Shown here: positions 37,145 through 48,070 of the stretch, in pieces | Layout of the letters: each line of letters starts with the position of its first letter | Position numbering within the stretch: position 1 is the stretch's first letter | Assembly: GCA_947456625.1 (NCBI GenBank) | Contig: CANGQJ010000007.1 | Coordinates: forward strand, 55,176-119,175 | Reading direction: 5' to 3' | Source: Bacteroidota bacterium | GTDB taxonomy: Bacteria > Bacteroidota > Bacteroidia > Chitinophagales > Chitinophagaceae | DNA: 64,000 nucleotides | Translations under genes and position numbers: made by a program | Notes under the pieces: model-generated | Database searches by the model: none | Seen by the model: the letters and a program-made list of their open reading frames with translations, nothing else | What the model was told of the DNA's origin: nothing

Positions 37145-38539
37145 ATGGAATACAGAATTGAAAAAGACACAATGGGTGAAGTTAAAGTACCTGCAAATGT
37201 TTATTGGGGTGCTCAAACACAAAGAAGCATTGAAAATTTTAAAATTGCACAGGACATTAACAGAATGCCCAAGGAAATTATTCGTGCATTTGCTTACTTA
37301 AAAAAGGCAGCAGCATTAACTAATTTTGATGCTGGTGTTTTACCCAAAGATAAATGTGATTTAATTGGCCAAGTATGTGACGAAATATTAGCAGGTAAAT
37401 TGGACGATCAATTTCCCTTAGTAGTATGGCAAACTGGTAGCGGTACACAAAGCAATATGAACATGAATGAGGTAATTGCTTACCGAGCACATGTTATTAA
37501 TGGTGGCAGTTTAACCGACAAAGAAAAATTTATTCACCCCAACGATGATGTAAATAAATCACAATCCTCTAACGATACTTTTCCAACTGCAATGCATATT
37601 GCGGCTTATAAAATTTTAAAGGAAGTAACTATTCCTGGTATTACTACTTTAAAAAATACTTTAGATGCTAAGAGTGCCGAGTTCATGCACATTGTAAAAA
37701 TTGGTCGTACCCATTTTATGGATGCTACCCCACTTACTTTGGGTCAAGAAATTAGTGGATACGCAAGTCAATTAAAGCATGGATTAAAAGCCATTGAAAA
37801 TACATTATCACATTTAAGCGAATTGGCTTTAGGTGGAACAGCAGTGGGTACGGGTATTAATACACCAAAAGGTTATTCCGAAAATGTTGCTAAACATATT
37901 GCCAACTTAACAGGTTTGCCATTTATCACTGCTGAAAATAAATTTGAAGCATTAGCAGCACACGATGCCATTGTAGAATCACATGGTGCCTTAAAAACAG
38001 TTGCTGTTAGCTTAATGAAAATAGCAAACGACGTTCGTATGCTTTCTTCAGGACCAAGAAGTGGAATTGGCGAATTATTTATTCCGGACAATGAACCAGG
38101 CTCTTCCATTATGCCAGGTAAAGTAAATCCAACTCAATCCGAAGCATTAACCATGATTGCAGCGCAAGTAATGGGAAATGATGTGGCCATTAATGTGGGA
38201 GGTTCCATGGGTCATTTTGAATTGAATGTATTTAAACCTGTGATGATTTATAATTTCTTACATAGTGCTCGTTTAATTGGAGATGGCTGTATGAGCTTTA
38301 ACGAAAAGTGTGCCATTGGTTTAGCACCCATTGAAGAAAATATTAACAAGCATGTAAACAATAGTTTAATGCTGGTAACTTCTTTAAATACAAAAATTGG
38401 TTATTATAAGTCGGCAGAGATTGCACAAAAAGCGCATAAAGAAGGAACTACTTTAAAAGAAATGGCTGTGAAATTAGGCTATGTAACTCCTGAAGAATTT
38501 GATGCATGGGTAATACCTAAGGATATGGTTGGATTGTAA
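37145..38539 (+). CDS. fumC: Class II fumarate hydratase
   Basis: FumC interconverts fumarate and malate in the TCA cycle without an iron-sulfur cluster. The 464-residue protein has the substrate-binding blocks [35 protein letters not shown], and the superfamily signature [15 protein letters not shown]. Length is standard for the class II enzyme. It has its own promoter and ends in front of a large nested hairpin. Confidence 0.97.
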   Translation: MEYRIEKDTMGEVKVPANVYWGAQTQRSIENFKIAQDINRMPKEIIRAFAYLKKAAALTNFDAGVLPKDKCDLIGQVCDEILAGKLDDQFPLVVWQTGSGTQSNMNMNEVIAYRAHVINGGSLTDKEKFIHPNDDVNKSQSSNDTFPTAMHIAAYKILKEVTIPGITTLKNTLDAKSAEFMHIVKIGRTHFMDATPLTLGQEISGYASQLKHGLKAIENTLSHLSELALGGTAVGTGINTPKGYSENVAKHIANLTGLPFITAENKFEALAAHDAIVESHGALKTVAVSLMKIANDVRMLSSGPRSGIGELFIPDNEPGSSIMPGKVNPTQSEALTMIAAQVMGNDVAINVGGSMGHFELNVFKPVMIYNFLHSARLIGDGCMSFNEKCAIGLAPIEENINKHVNNSLMLVTSLNTKIGYYKSAEIAQKAHKEGTTLKEMAVKLGYVTPEEFDAWVIPKDMVGL

Positions 38540-38596
38540 AGAAATTGATTCAACGTGACGAAACATCCCATTCTTCACTGTTCGCCACTTAACGCT

Positions 38597-38687
38597 AAAA
38601 GGTGAAAAGTTAAACTAAAAGTCTGAACTCGCACTTCGTGCTCAAACATGCAGACTTTTTTAACGTTTATCTTTTCACCTTTTTTTA
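38597..38687 (+). terminator. Nested hairpin terminator region after fumC
   Basis: Three stems nest in about 90 bases: an outer perfect 13-bp stem (38597-38609 with 38671-38683), a middle 9-bp stem (38617-38625 with 38651-38659) and an inner GCAC-TTC-GTGC hairpin (38631-38641). A T-run follows to 38686, so it can end the fumC transcript. A competing 9-bp pairing exists between 38622-38630 and 38700-38708. Confidence 0.65.
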
Positions 38688-38742
38688 CGCTATGGCTCAG
38701 AGTTCAGAATTGGTATGTTTCCCACTTTTGAATTGTAAATTT

Positions 38743-40368
38743 TTAGAACACTCTCTCTCCATTTAAGTAGGTCTTCAAGACTTTCACTTTTAAAATACTA
38801 TCCGTAGTTACTTTCATTAAGTCTTTATCCAAAATGATGAAGTCGGCTTTCTTCCCTATTTCCAAAGAGCCTACTTGCTTTTCCATACGGTTTGCTTTTG
38901 CAGCCCAAATGGTCATTCCTTTTATAGTTTGTTCCCTTGTTAATGCATTTTCCATTTGAAAACCACCAGCTGGAAAACCTTTACTATCCTGTCTTGCAAC
39001 CGCTGCTAAAAAAGTTTTAAATGGATTAATTTCTTCTACAGGAAAATCGGTTCCAAGTGGCAGCCAATTATTTTGTTCCAGTAGTTGCTTGTATGCATAA
39101 CCACCTTTTAACCTTTCTGCACCCAACCTATCGCCTGCCCAATACATATCACTGGTCCCATGCGTTGGTTGCACCGAAGGCACAATGCTATTGTCACCAA
39201 ATAAATGAAAATCGGATGGATTTACAATTTGTGCGTGTTCAATTCTCCATCGTTTATCGTTCTTGCCTTTTAAATATTTAGCATACACATTTAAAATAGT
39301 GCGATTAGCACTGTCACCAATAGCATGCGTACACATTTGAAAATCGGTATTAATAAGTTTTGCTGCTACACTATCAAAGTGCGCAGGACTACTTAATAAA
39401 AATCCAGACCAAGCTGCTTTATCGGAATAAGGCTGTAATAAACAAGCTCCTCTACTTCCTAAAGCCCCGTCTCCATAAACCTTGACGCCTTTAACCATTA
39501 AACGATCTGTAACATAACCACCACCTGTAAAATATTTAGAAGTATAAGATGCGGGCTTATCACTAAGCATAACATATAAACGCATTTTTAAATCATTGCT
39601 TTTTTGAAGCGCATCCACTTGATCAATGTCTTCCGGACTCAATCCACAATCGGTTATCGTAGTAAGGCCTGTTGCAAAACAGTTTTGTTGTGCCAACGTT
39701 AACCAATCCTTATAATCATTTTGGGTTGCTTCAGGAACCATTTTTTCTACTACACCTACTGCATTATCAACAAGCAAGCCTGTTAATTTTCCATTCTGCA
39801 TGGTAAACTGTCCACCTTCTATAGTTTGTCCTGGTTTTACTCCAGCAAGTTGTAAAGCAAAATCATTTGCAATGCTTGCATGGCCGTCTACTCTCTCTAA
39901 TAATACAGGACGGTCAGGAAACAAAGCATTTAATTCGGCATTGGTTGGAAATTGTTTACCAGGAAAACGATTCTGATCCCATCCTCTTCCTTTAATCCAA
40001 CCCTTACCCGGATGCTTAGCAGCAAAATTTTTCACGCGCGTGATGGCTTCCTCCCAATTAGGAACAAACATTAAATCCACAGCATACAACGCTTGACCAT
40101 AACCCAAAAAATGCGCATGTGCGTCTATAAAGCCTGGATAAACTGCAGCGCCTTTTGCATCTACAACAGAGTCCGATTTATATTCTTTTAAAATATCATC
40201 ATTGGTTCCAATGGCAATAATTTTCCCGTCCTGAACTGCTAGGGCCTCGGCGGTTGCAAACTCATTATTCACGGTATAAATTTGTGCGTGATGCACAATT
40301 AAATCTACTCTTTGATTTATGCAAGAACTGCATAAAAAAATAATTGCAATGGCTAATAAATTACGCAT
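38743..40368 (-). CDS. Amidohydrolase family 3 (YtcJ-like) lipoprotein
   Basis: A 541-residue lipoprotein with a lipobox at IIFLCSSC (cysteine near residue 16) and an amidohydrolase fold. Visible features are the metal motif in GFIDAHAHF, ERVDGHASI, TGLTTITDCG, a VKVYGDGALGSRGA block, THAIGD, RIEHAQI, and the C-terminal GSLEIGKKADFIILDKD. YtcJ-like enzymes hydrolyse N-acyl or cyclic amide substrates, but the substrate here is unknown. The lipid anchor places it in the periplasm. It is separated from AraC by 81 bases. Confidence 0.87.
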   Translation of the reverse strand: MRNLLAIAIIFLCSSCINQRVDLIVHHAQIYTVNNEFATAEALAVQDGKIIAIGTNDDILKEYKSDSVVDAKGAAVYPGFIDAHAHFLGYGQALYAVDLMFVPNWEEAITRVKNFAAKHPGKGWIKGRGWDQNRFPGKQFPTNAELNALFPDRPVLLERVDGHASIANDFALQLAGVKPGQTIEGGQFTMQNGKLTGLLVDNAVGVVEKMVPEATQNDYKDWLTLAQQNCFATGLTTITDCGLSPEDIDQVDALQKSNDLKMRLYVMLSDKPASYTSKYFTGGGYVTDRLMVKGVKVYGDGALGSRGACLLQPYSDKAAWSGFLLSSPAHFDSVAAKLINTDFQMCTHAIGDSANRTILNVYAKYLKGKNDKRWRIEHAQIVNPSDFHLFGDNSIVPSVQPTHGTSDMYWAGDRLGAERLKGGYAYKQLLEQNNWLPLGTDFPVEEINPFKTFLAAVARQDSKGFPAGGFQMENALTREQTIKGMTIWAAKANRMEKQVGSLEIGKKADFIILDKDLMKVTTDSILKVKVLKTYLNGERVF

Positions 40369-40449
40369 AGTAATAGTTTATAAAATAAAAATAACTAAAA
40401 AAGAATTAGAAAAAATAAATGATACTTGAACGGACTAATTTAGGTCAAA

Positions 40450-41376
40450 TTAGTTCAACAGTTCACAAGGCTTAAGACCAGTATGCTTTTTAAAGGCAGC
40501 AGAAAAGTGTGAAATAGAGGAGTAGCCCAATAAAGCGGAAACATCCGTAACACTTAAGGCTTTTTCGTACAACAAGTACTTAGCGTGCTCCATTCTTTGT
40601 TGTTGATAAAAATCAAATATGGTGGTCCCAAACACTTCTTTAAACCCTTTCTTTAAATAACATTCGTTCATGGCCACTTTTCGGCTAAGTTCTTTTATGG
40701 TGATAGGGTCGCCAATATGTTGTAATAAAATTTCACGTGCTTGATAAATACTTTCCTTCCCCCTTTCATCGGCCAAAAACTTACAAGTAAACCCTTCCTC
40801 TTTTTCATCATCCACAATCACATCTAAACTTTGTAAAAGTAATTCGTGAATTTTTGCATTGATAAAAATATTTTCAAGAGATCCAGTATAGCTATGATTT
40901 AAAACGCCATCCAATGTTTTTCTTTTTCTAACACTTAGTGGAAATATTTTGGTAAATGCATTGGGATGTTTAAATGCCAATACCTCATCCTTAGTGGTAG
41001 TTAACTTTACATTGTGCAAAAACTGATGTAAAAAAGTTGCTGTAAAATGAAAAGAAAAAATATCCACTGTTCTAAGTGGACCTGCACATTCTTCGGTAGG
41101 CACTTGATTGCAGTTGCCACAAATTTTATTATCGCAATATCTGTTTCCGGAAATACAAAAACGTAGTTCTAAATAATTTTCTTTAGGATGTGCCGCATTA
41201 TAGTGATATACAAACATACCAGTATCCTCGGTATTCCATTTGTCCTGGGTATAATACCTTTTAATACTATACTGAGTGGAACCAGGAATATGCTGATCCT
41301 TATGCCATAGCAAAGCCATCCCGGCAAATTCTGCAGGTTTATTTACTTGTTTTAATAGGTCTAAGGCTTGTATCAC
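40450..41376 (-). CDS. AraC-family regulator with N-terminal cysteine cluster
   Basis: A 308-residue regulator with a C-terminal AraC double helix-turn-helix (about 210-308, including KELSRKVAMNECYLKKGFK and the SISHFSAAFKKHTG signature). The N-terminal region has no recognised sugar-binding cupin but holds five closely spaced cysteines at 74, 81, 86, 89 and 97 (pattern C-x6-C-x4-C-x2-C-x7-C), suggestive of a metal or iron-sulfur site. The start appears to be GTG, five bases after a -7 element. It could control the amidohydrolase gene downstream, but nothing shows this directly. Confidence 0.85.
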   Translation of the reverse strand: MIQALDLLKQVNKPAEFAGMALLWHKDQHIPGSTQYSIKRYYTQDKWNTEDTGMFVYHYNAAHPKENYLELRFCISGNRYCDNKICGNCNQVPTEECAGPLRTVDIFSFHFTATFLHQFLHNVKLTTTKDEVLAFKHPNAFTKIFPLSVRKRKTLDGVLNHSYTGSLENIFINAKIHELLLQSLDVIVDDEKEEGFTCKFLADERGKESIYQAREILLQHIGDPITIKELSRKVAMNECYLKKGFKEVFGTTIFDFYQQQRMEHAKYLLYEKALSVTDVSALLGYSSISHFSAAFKKHTGLKPCELLN

Positions 41377-41381
41377 AGGTA

Positions 41382-41389
41382 CAAAATTA
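41382..41389 (-). promoter_or_regulatory. -7 promoter element of the AraC gene
   Basis: TAATTTTG on the minus strand matches TAnnTTTG and ends five bases before the GTG start, implying a leaderless transcript. Confidence 0.5.
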
Positions 41390-41633
41390 ATGTATAAACA
41401 CTAAAGCGGCACAAATGGTTCACTTTGCCCCATTTTGACCCCTTAAAAAATGACCAAAAAATGACAAATTTTGACATTTTGATTTTAAAATTTCATTTAG
41501 AATTGAATCTGTTAAAACATTCCATTTTAAGGCCATTTTTAGCCCCATTTTTGACCTCTTCATAATTCACACAGTAAATAAATTGGGGATAACTAAACTC
41601 GCTTAAAACCAATGCCTAACTGCTTAATTTTCT

Positions 41634-43664
<2,031 letters not shown>

Positions 43665-43782
43665 ACCCATTTTTAGGCCTAAAATTGACCTAATTTAACA
43701 AAAAACAAATCACAAAAAGAAGGTTATCCCAATAAATGACCTACTTTCAATTCAGCAATTCTAACACTAAAATTTATACAAA

Positions 43783-43989
43783 ATGGACACTTCAAAAATG
43801 ATCAAAGCTTATTGCTTAAAAACAAAAGAAAAAAATGTACCAATGCATGATGCTGTTGTAACTAAAACCGCTAAAGGTGGTTATATGGCAGGTGGTCACG
43901 ATGGTAAAGGAAATAAAATGGCTGCTATCATGAGCGAAGCAAATGCGTTAAAAGCAATTGCTGACGGAGTAGCTACTAAGGGCTTTTAA
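43783..43989 (+). CDS. 68-residue hypothetical protein, DUF5679-like
   Basis: A small soluble basic protein. The segment from AYCLKTKEKNVPM through KGGYMAGGHDGKGNKM resembles in outline the DUF5679 mini zinc-binding module (YCVKC...GVCPVCG pattern), but three of the four expected cysteines are missing. It follows gyrB by 118 bases, an interval that includes a 14-bp palindrome (43671-43684). The codon usage is ordinary and the frame is followed by two hairpins, so it looks like a real gene. Function is unknown. Confidence 0.65.
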   Translation: MDTSKMIKAYCLKTKEKNVPMHDAVVTKTAKGGYMAGGHDGKGNKMAAIMSEANALKAIADGVATKGF

Positions 43990-44075
43990 TTTTTAGTGTC
44001 CTCTTAAAGAAATACAAGGGCACACTAAAAATTCTCTTAAGATTTTTTCAAGGCCACCCATAAACGGTGGCCTTG
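43990..44075 (+). terminator. Two consecutive hairpins between the small gene and mfd
   Basis: The first hairpin pairs TTTTTAGTGT (43990-43999) with ACACTAAAAA (44022-44031). The second is a perfect 10-bp stem (44049-44058 with 44066-44075) followed by ATTTATTTTAT. The second is a moderate plus-strand terminator. No T-run exists for the minus strand, so how mfd is terminated is not clear. Confidence 0.5.
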
Positions 44076-44077
44076 AT

Positions 44078-47000
44078 TTATTTTATATAAGTTTTAGTAA
44101 CAACTACCCCAGCATATATTTTATTAAGGACGCTTAAGCAGTCTTCCATTCCTTTGATATCCCTCACTACGAGGATAAAGGTTTTACCAACCTGTTTGAA
44201 ATTTGCATTATTCATTGAAGTTTGTGTAAAATCCAACAAATTTTTAAAGATTTGACTTTCGAAATATGGGGAATCCGGCTTATTGATAAAGAAACAACGC
44301 ATGGTCTGTTCCTTTAAGGTTAACTTTTCAAATCCTAATGCAATGGCAATTCTTCGACATTGAATGGTTATAAATAAATCATTAACTGGAGCTGGCAATG
44401 GTCCAAAGCGGTCTGTTAATTCCAACTTCATTTGTTCTAGTTCTGCATCATCCTCGGATTGATCTAGTCTGGTATACAAAGAAAGCCTTTCTCCTATATT
44501 TTCTACGTAACTATCCGGGATCATTATTTCTAAATCGGTATCTATGGTGCAATCGGAAACAAAATCATCTTGTTTACTTATTTCTTCTTTAAATAATTCA
44601 CCAAAATCGGAGCGTTTTAGTTCTCTAACTGCTTCGGCTAAAATTTTCTGGTACATTTCAAAACCAATCTCTGCCATAAATCCACTTTGCTCACCTCCTA
44701 ATAAATTACCAGCTCCTCTGATGTCTAAATCACGCATGGCAATTTGAAACCCACTTCCTAATTCACTAAACTGCTCCAAGGTTTGTAAACGCTTACGAGA
44801 ATCGTCCGGCAAAGTACTTATTGGAGGAGCCAATAAATAACAAAAAGCTTTTTTATTACTACGGCCTACCCTACCTCTTAATTGGTGTAAATCGCTTAAG
44901 CCAAAATGATGCGCATTGTTTACTATAATGGTATTTACATTTGGAATATCCACCCCACTTTCTACAATATTGGTACAAACCAATACATCATATCTGCGCT
45001 CAATAAAGTCTAATATTTTTTCCTCTAACTGATGTCCCTCTAATTGACCATGTGCAAAGCCAATACTTAAATCGGGACATAATTTTTGAATCATGGCACA
45101 CATTTCAGCTAAGCCCTGAACCCTATTATGAATAAAAAACACCTGACCACCTCGTTCGGTTTCATAATAAATACTTTCTCTTATGATATCCTCATGAAAT
45201 ACTTGCACTTCGGTATGAATAGGCTGCCTATTTGCAGGAGCCGTATTAATAATACTTAAATCCCGCGCACCCATTAAACTAAAATGCAGGGTTCTTGGAA
45301 TAGGAGTTGCAGTAAGTGTTAAACAATCTACTGTGGTTCTTAATGTTTTTAATTTTTCCTTATGGCCTACTCCAAATTTTTGCTCCTCATCAATAATCAT
45401 GAGTCCCAAATCCTTAAAAACTACTTCTTTACCTAAAATTCCATGCGTTCCTACTAATATATCTACCTTACCCGCTTTTACTTTTTCTATGGTTTCTTTT
45501 TTCTCTTTGGAAGATTTGAACCTATTAATGTAATCAACAGTCACTGGAAAATCCTTAAGCCTGTCTTTAAATGTTTTGTAATGTTGAAATGCTAAAATAG
45601 TGGTAGGCACTAAAACAGCAACTTGCTTTCCATCTATGGCGGCCTTAAACGCAGCTCGAACTGCAACCTCGGTCTTACCAAAACCTACATCTCCACAAAC
45701 CAATCTATCCATGGGTGCAGCTTGCTCCATATCCTTTTTCACATCGGCAATAGCCTTGGCTTGGTCAATGGTATCCTCGTACATAAAGGAAGCTTCCAGT
45801 TCATGAATCATGTAATTATCGGGCGTGAAAGCAAAACCAGATTGCGCTTTACGATGCGCATATAATTTAATTAAATCAAATGCAATGGCTTTTACTTTAG
45901 CTTTTGTTTTGTCTTTTAATTTAACCCAAGCATCCGAACCTAATTTATTTACTTTAGGAGGCGCGCCTTCCTTACCAGTATACTTTGAAATTTTATGAAG
46001 TGAATTAATATTCACATATAAAATATCACTGTCCTTATAAATAATACGCACTGCTTCCTGCGTATGTCCATTAACGTCTATTTTTTGTAACCCACTATAA
46101 ACGCCAACGCCATGGTCAATATGAGTTACATAATCCCCTGGTTGTAAGTCACGCAGGGTTCTTAAAGTAATGGCCTTGCTTTTACTATAAGCTTGTTTAA
46201 CTTTATATTTATGATAACGTTGAAAAATTTGATGATCGGTGTAGCAGGCTACTTTAATTTCATGATCAATAAATCCTTCATGAATACTTTTTACAATTGG
46301 CGTAAACTGAATTTCTGTTTTTAAGTCTGTGAAAATAGCATGCAACCTTTCCAATTGTTTGGCTTGTTCTGCAAATAAATAAAGTGCATAGCCTTGCTTT
46401 TCTAAGTCTTGTAGGTTGGCAATTAAATATTGAAACTGCCTATTAAACGTAGGCTGTGATTGCGTATTAAAAAGTAATTTTTCATTGCTTAAATGCGCAT
46501 GAAATCCCCATTCAATTATAGTATGCGTCTTTAGTTTTTGCTCGGTTGCAAGTACCAATTCAAAATCATCTAGCTGCGATTCTTTTTTATGCGGATCCGA
46601 CTCGTCCGCTTTATTCATTGCAGCGTGATGCGTTATGAAAGTCTCCAATGCTTCATACTGGTCTACCCCTTTTTGTCTAGTAACATCCCAATCCTTTAAC
46701 CAAACAATGGTATCCTTGGCTAAAAAATCCAATAAAGGAATTTTTTCGCTATCCTCAAACTGTGTTGTCACGTTTGGAATAATATTTACTTGCAATAGCT
46801 TACGTTCACTTAATTGCGAAGCAGGATCAAAAAGTCGGATACTGTCTACTTCTTCTCCAAATAATTCAATACGATAAGGCTTTTCATTTCCAAAAGAATA
46901 AATATCTAAAATGCCCCCTCTTAATGCAAACTGTCCCGGTTCGTAAACAAAATCGGTACGCTCAAAACCATAGTCAACCATTTGTTGCATAAGGCCATTT

Positions 47001-47482
47001 AAATCCAAATTATCATTGGTTTTAATTTGAATGATATTTTGTTGCAAGGTTTTGGCCATCACTACTTTTTCAAACAATGCTTCGGGATAGGTTACAATAA
47101 TTTTTTTATTGCCACCCATAGAAATTTTAGTTAGTGCCTCGGTCCTAAGCATTACATGCGAGGGATTTAAAACACTAAAATTATGTGGCGATTTAAATGA
47201 GGATGGAAAGTAAAAAATATCTAAGGCTTCGGTAACACTCTCTATGGAATTAAAAAAATAGGCAGCTTCCTCCGAATCATTTAAGACAACTATATGATTT
47301 AAGTGATTGGTTTTTGTATTTGCAAAAATGGATTGTAAAACAAAGGCTGCAGCCGAACCATTTAAATTTTGAAGGAATACTTTATAAGGCGATGGGTTAT
47401 TGCTGGACATAGCTATCCTGTCCACCAAACTATTTAGGAGGGGGGATTTATCATAACGCTCAAACAAGGATTGTTCATTCAT
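44078..47482 (-). CDS. mfd: Transcription-repair coupling factor Mfd
   Basis: Mfd removes RNA polymerase stalled at DNA lesions and recruits UvrA. The 1134-residue protein has the N-terminal UvrB-like module, the CarD-like RNA polymerase interaction domain (LQPGDYVTHIDHGVGVYSGL at its start), the RecG-like helicase with Walker A VCGDVGFGKTEVA, DEEQKFG, TATPIPRTLHFSLMGARDLS, QLRGRVGRS, and the C-terminal TRCF domain. Length is close to the E. coli protein (1148). It has its own promoter and is transcribed alone. Confidence 0.97.
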   Translation of the reverse strand: MNEQSLFERYDKSPLLNSLVDRIAMSSNNPSPYKVFLQNLNGSAAAFVLQSIFANTKTNHLNHIVVLNDSEEAAYFFNSIESVTEALDIFYFPSSFKSPHNFSVLNPSHVMLRTEALTKISMGGNKKIIVTYPEALFEKVVMAKTLQQNIIQIKTNDNLDLNGLMQQMVDYGFERTDFVYEPGQFALRGGILDIYSFGNEKPYRIELFGEEVDSIRLFDPASQLSERKLLQVNIIPNVTTQFEDSEKIPLLDFLAKDTIVWLKDWDVTRQKGVDQYEALETFITHHAAMNKADESDPHKKESQLDDFELVLATEQKLKTHTIIEWGFHAHLSNEKLLFNTQSQPTFNRQFQYLIANLQDLEKQGYALYLFAEQAKQLERLHAIFTDLKTEIQFTPIVKSIHEGFIDHEIKVACYTDHQIFQRYHKYKVKQAYSKSKAITLRTLRDLQPGDYVTHIDHGVGVYSGLQKIDVNGHTQEAVRIIYKDSDILYVNINSLHKISKYTGKEGAPPKVNKLGSDAWVKLKDKTKAKVKAIAFDLIKLYAHRKAQSGFAFTPDNYMIHELEASFMYEDTIDQAKAIADVKKDMEQAAPMDRLVCGDVGFGKTEVAVRAAFKAAIDGKQVAVLVPTTILAFQHYKTFKDRLKDFPVTVDYINRFKSSKEKKETIEKVKAGKVDILVGTHGILGKEVVFKDLGLMIIDEEQKFGVGHKEKLKTLRTTVDCLTLTATPIPRTLHFSLMGARDLSIINTAPANRQPIHTEVQVFHEDIIRESIYYETERGGQVFFIHNRVQGLAEMCAMIQKLCPDLSIGFAHGQLEGHQLEEKILDFIERRYDVLVCTNIVESGVDIPNVNTIIVNNAHHFGLSDLHQLRGRVGRSNKKAFCYLLAPPISTLPDDSRKRLQTLEQFSELGSGFQIAMRDLDIRGAGNLLGGEQSGFMAEIGFEMYQKILAEAVRELKRSDFGELFKEEISKQDDFVSDCTIDTDLEIMIPDSYVENIGERLSLYTRLDQSEDDAELEQMKLELTDRFGPLPAPVNDLFITIQCRRIAIALGFEKLTLKEQTMRCFFINKPDSPYFESQIFKNLLDFTQTSMNNANFKQVGKTFILVVRDIKGMEDCLSVLNKIYAGVVVTKTYIK

Positions 47483-47492
47483 ACCCGAAATG

Positions 47493-47500
47493 CAAAGATA
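47493..47500 (-). promoter_or_regulatory. -7 promoter element of mfd
   Basis: TATCTTTG on the minus strand matches TAnnTTTG ten bases before the mfd ATG. Confidence 0.65.
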
Positions 47501-47517
47501 AGGTGCATTTGTTTACC

Positions 47518-47979
47518 TTATTGGGAATTAGAATTCCCCATTACATTTATTTTTAAATTACAAGTACCCAAAGGCTTAATCTCAATTAATGATGCCCAAT
47601 TAGCCCCAGAAAAAAAAGGAACAAAGAGGGCATTTTCATAGGCAACAAATACACTATACTTTCCTGGCTTTAAAAAAGTATTAAAATTGCCTAATGTATT
47701 GGACTGGATTTTTGCAACAAGCCTGGCATTATTTTTTTTACAATAGGACCCGTTCAAACTATCTAGTTGCGTTATTTTAGTTGGCTCATATATATAAACG
47801 GTTGTAGACAAAGGAGTACCATTAGCATATGGTTTATTAATTTGGGGCATTGAATTATAATGAAACACCCTAAGCTCCCCTGAAAAATTAAAAGATTCCT
47901 TGTTAACTTTAAGGTTAGTACATGAGAAAAAAGCCGCAAATAATAAGGCCCACCATAAAAAGCTTAGCCTATTGCTCAT
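47518..47979 (-). CDS. Hypothetical lipoprotein
   Basis: A 153-residue protein with a clear lipobox (AAFFSC, cysteine at about residue 20), so probably anchored in the outer membrane or periplasm. The mature part is beta-rich and includes LGNFNTFLKPGKYSVFV, reminiscent of carboxypeptidase regulatory-like or transthyretin-like folds found in many Bacteroidota surface lipoproteins. I do not recognise the family. It sits between mfd and the secreted subtilase, divergent from the latter. Confidence 0.7.
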   Translation of the reverse strand: MSNRLSFLWWALLFAAFFSCTNLKVNKESFNFSGELRVFHYNSMPQINKPYANGTPLSTTVYIYEPTKITQLDSLNGSYCKKNNARLVAKIQSNTLGNFNTFLKPGKYSVFVAYENALFVPFFSGANWASLIEIKPLGTCNLKINVMGNSNSQ

Positions 47980-48070
47980 AAAATTAATTTATATAAAATT
48001 ACACTAAAAATTGCCGAGATTTCATTGTAATTTTAAAGTAACAATTTTGAACAATAATTAATAAGCTGTT

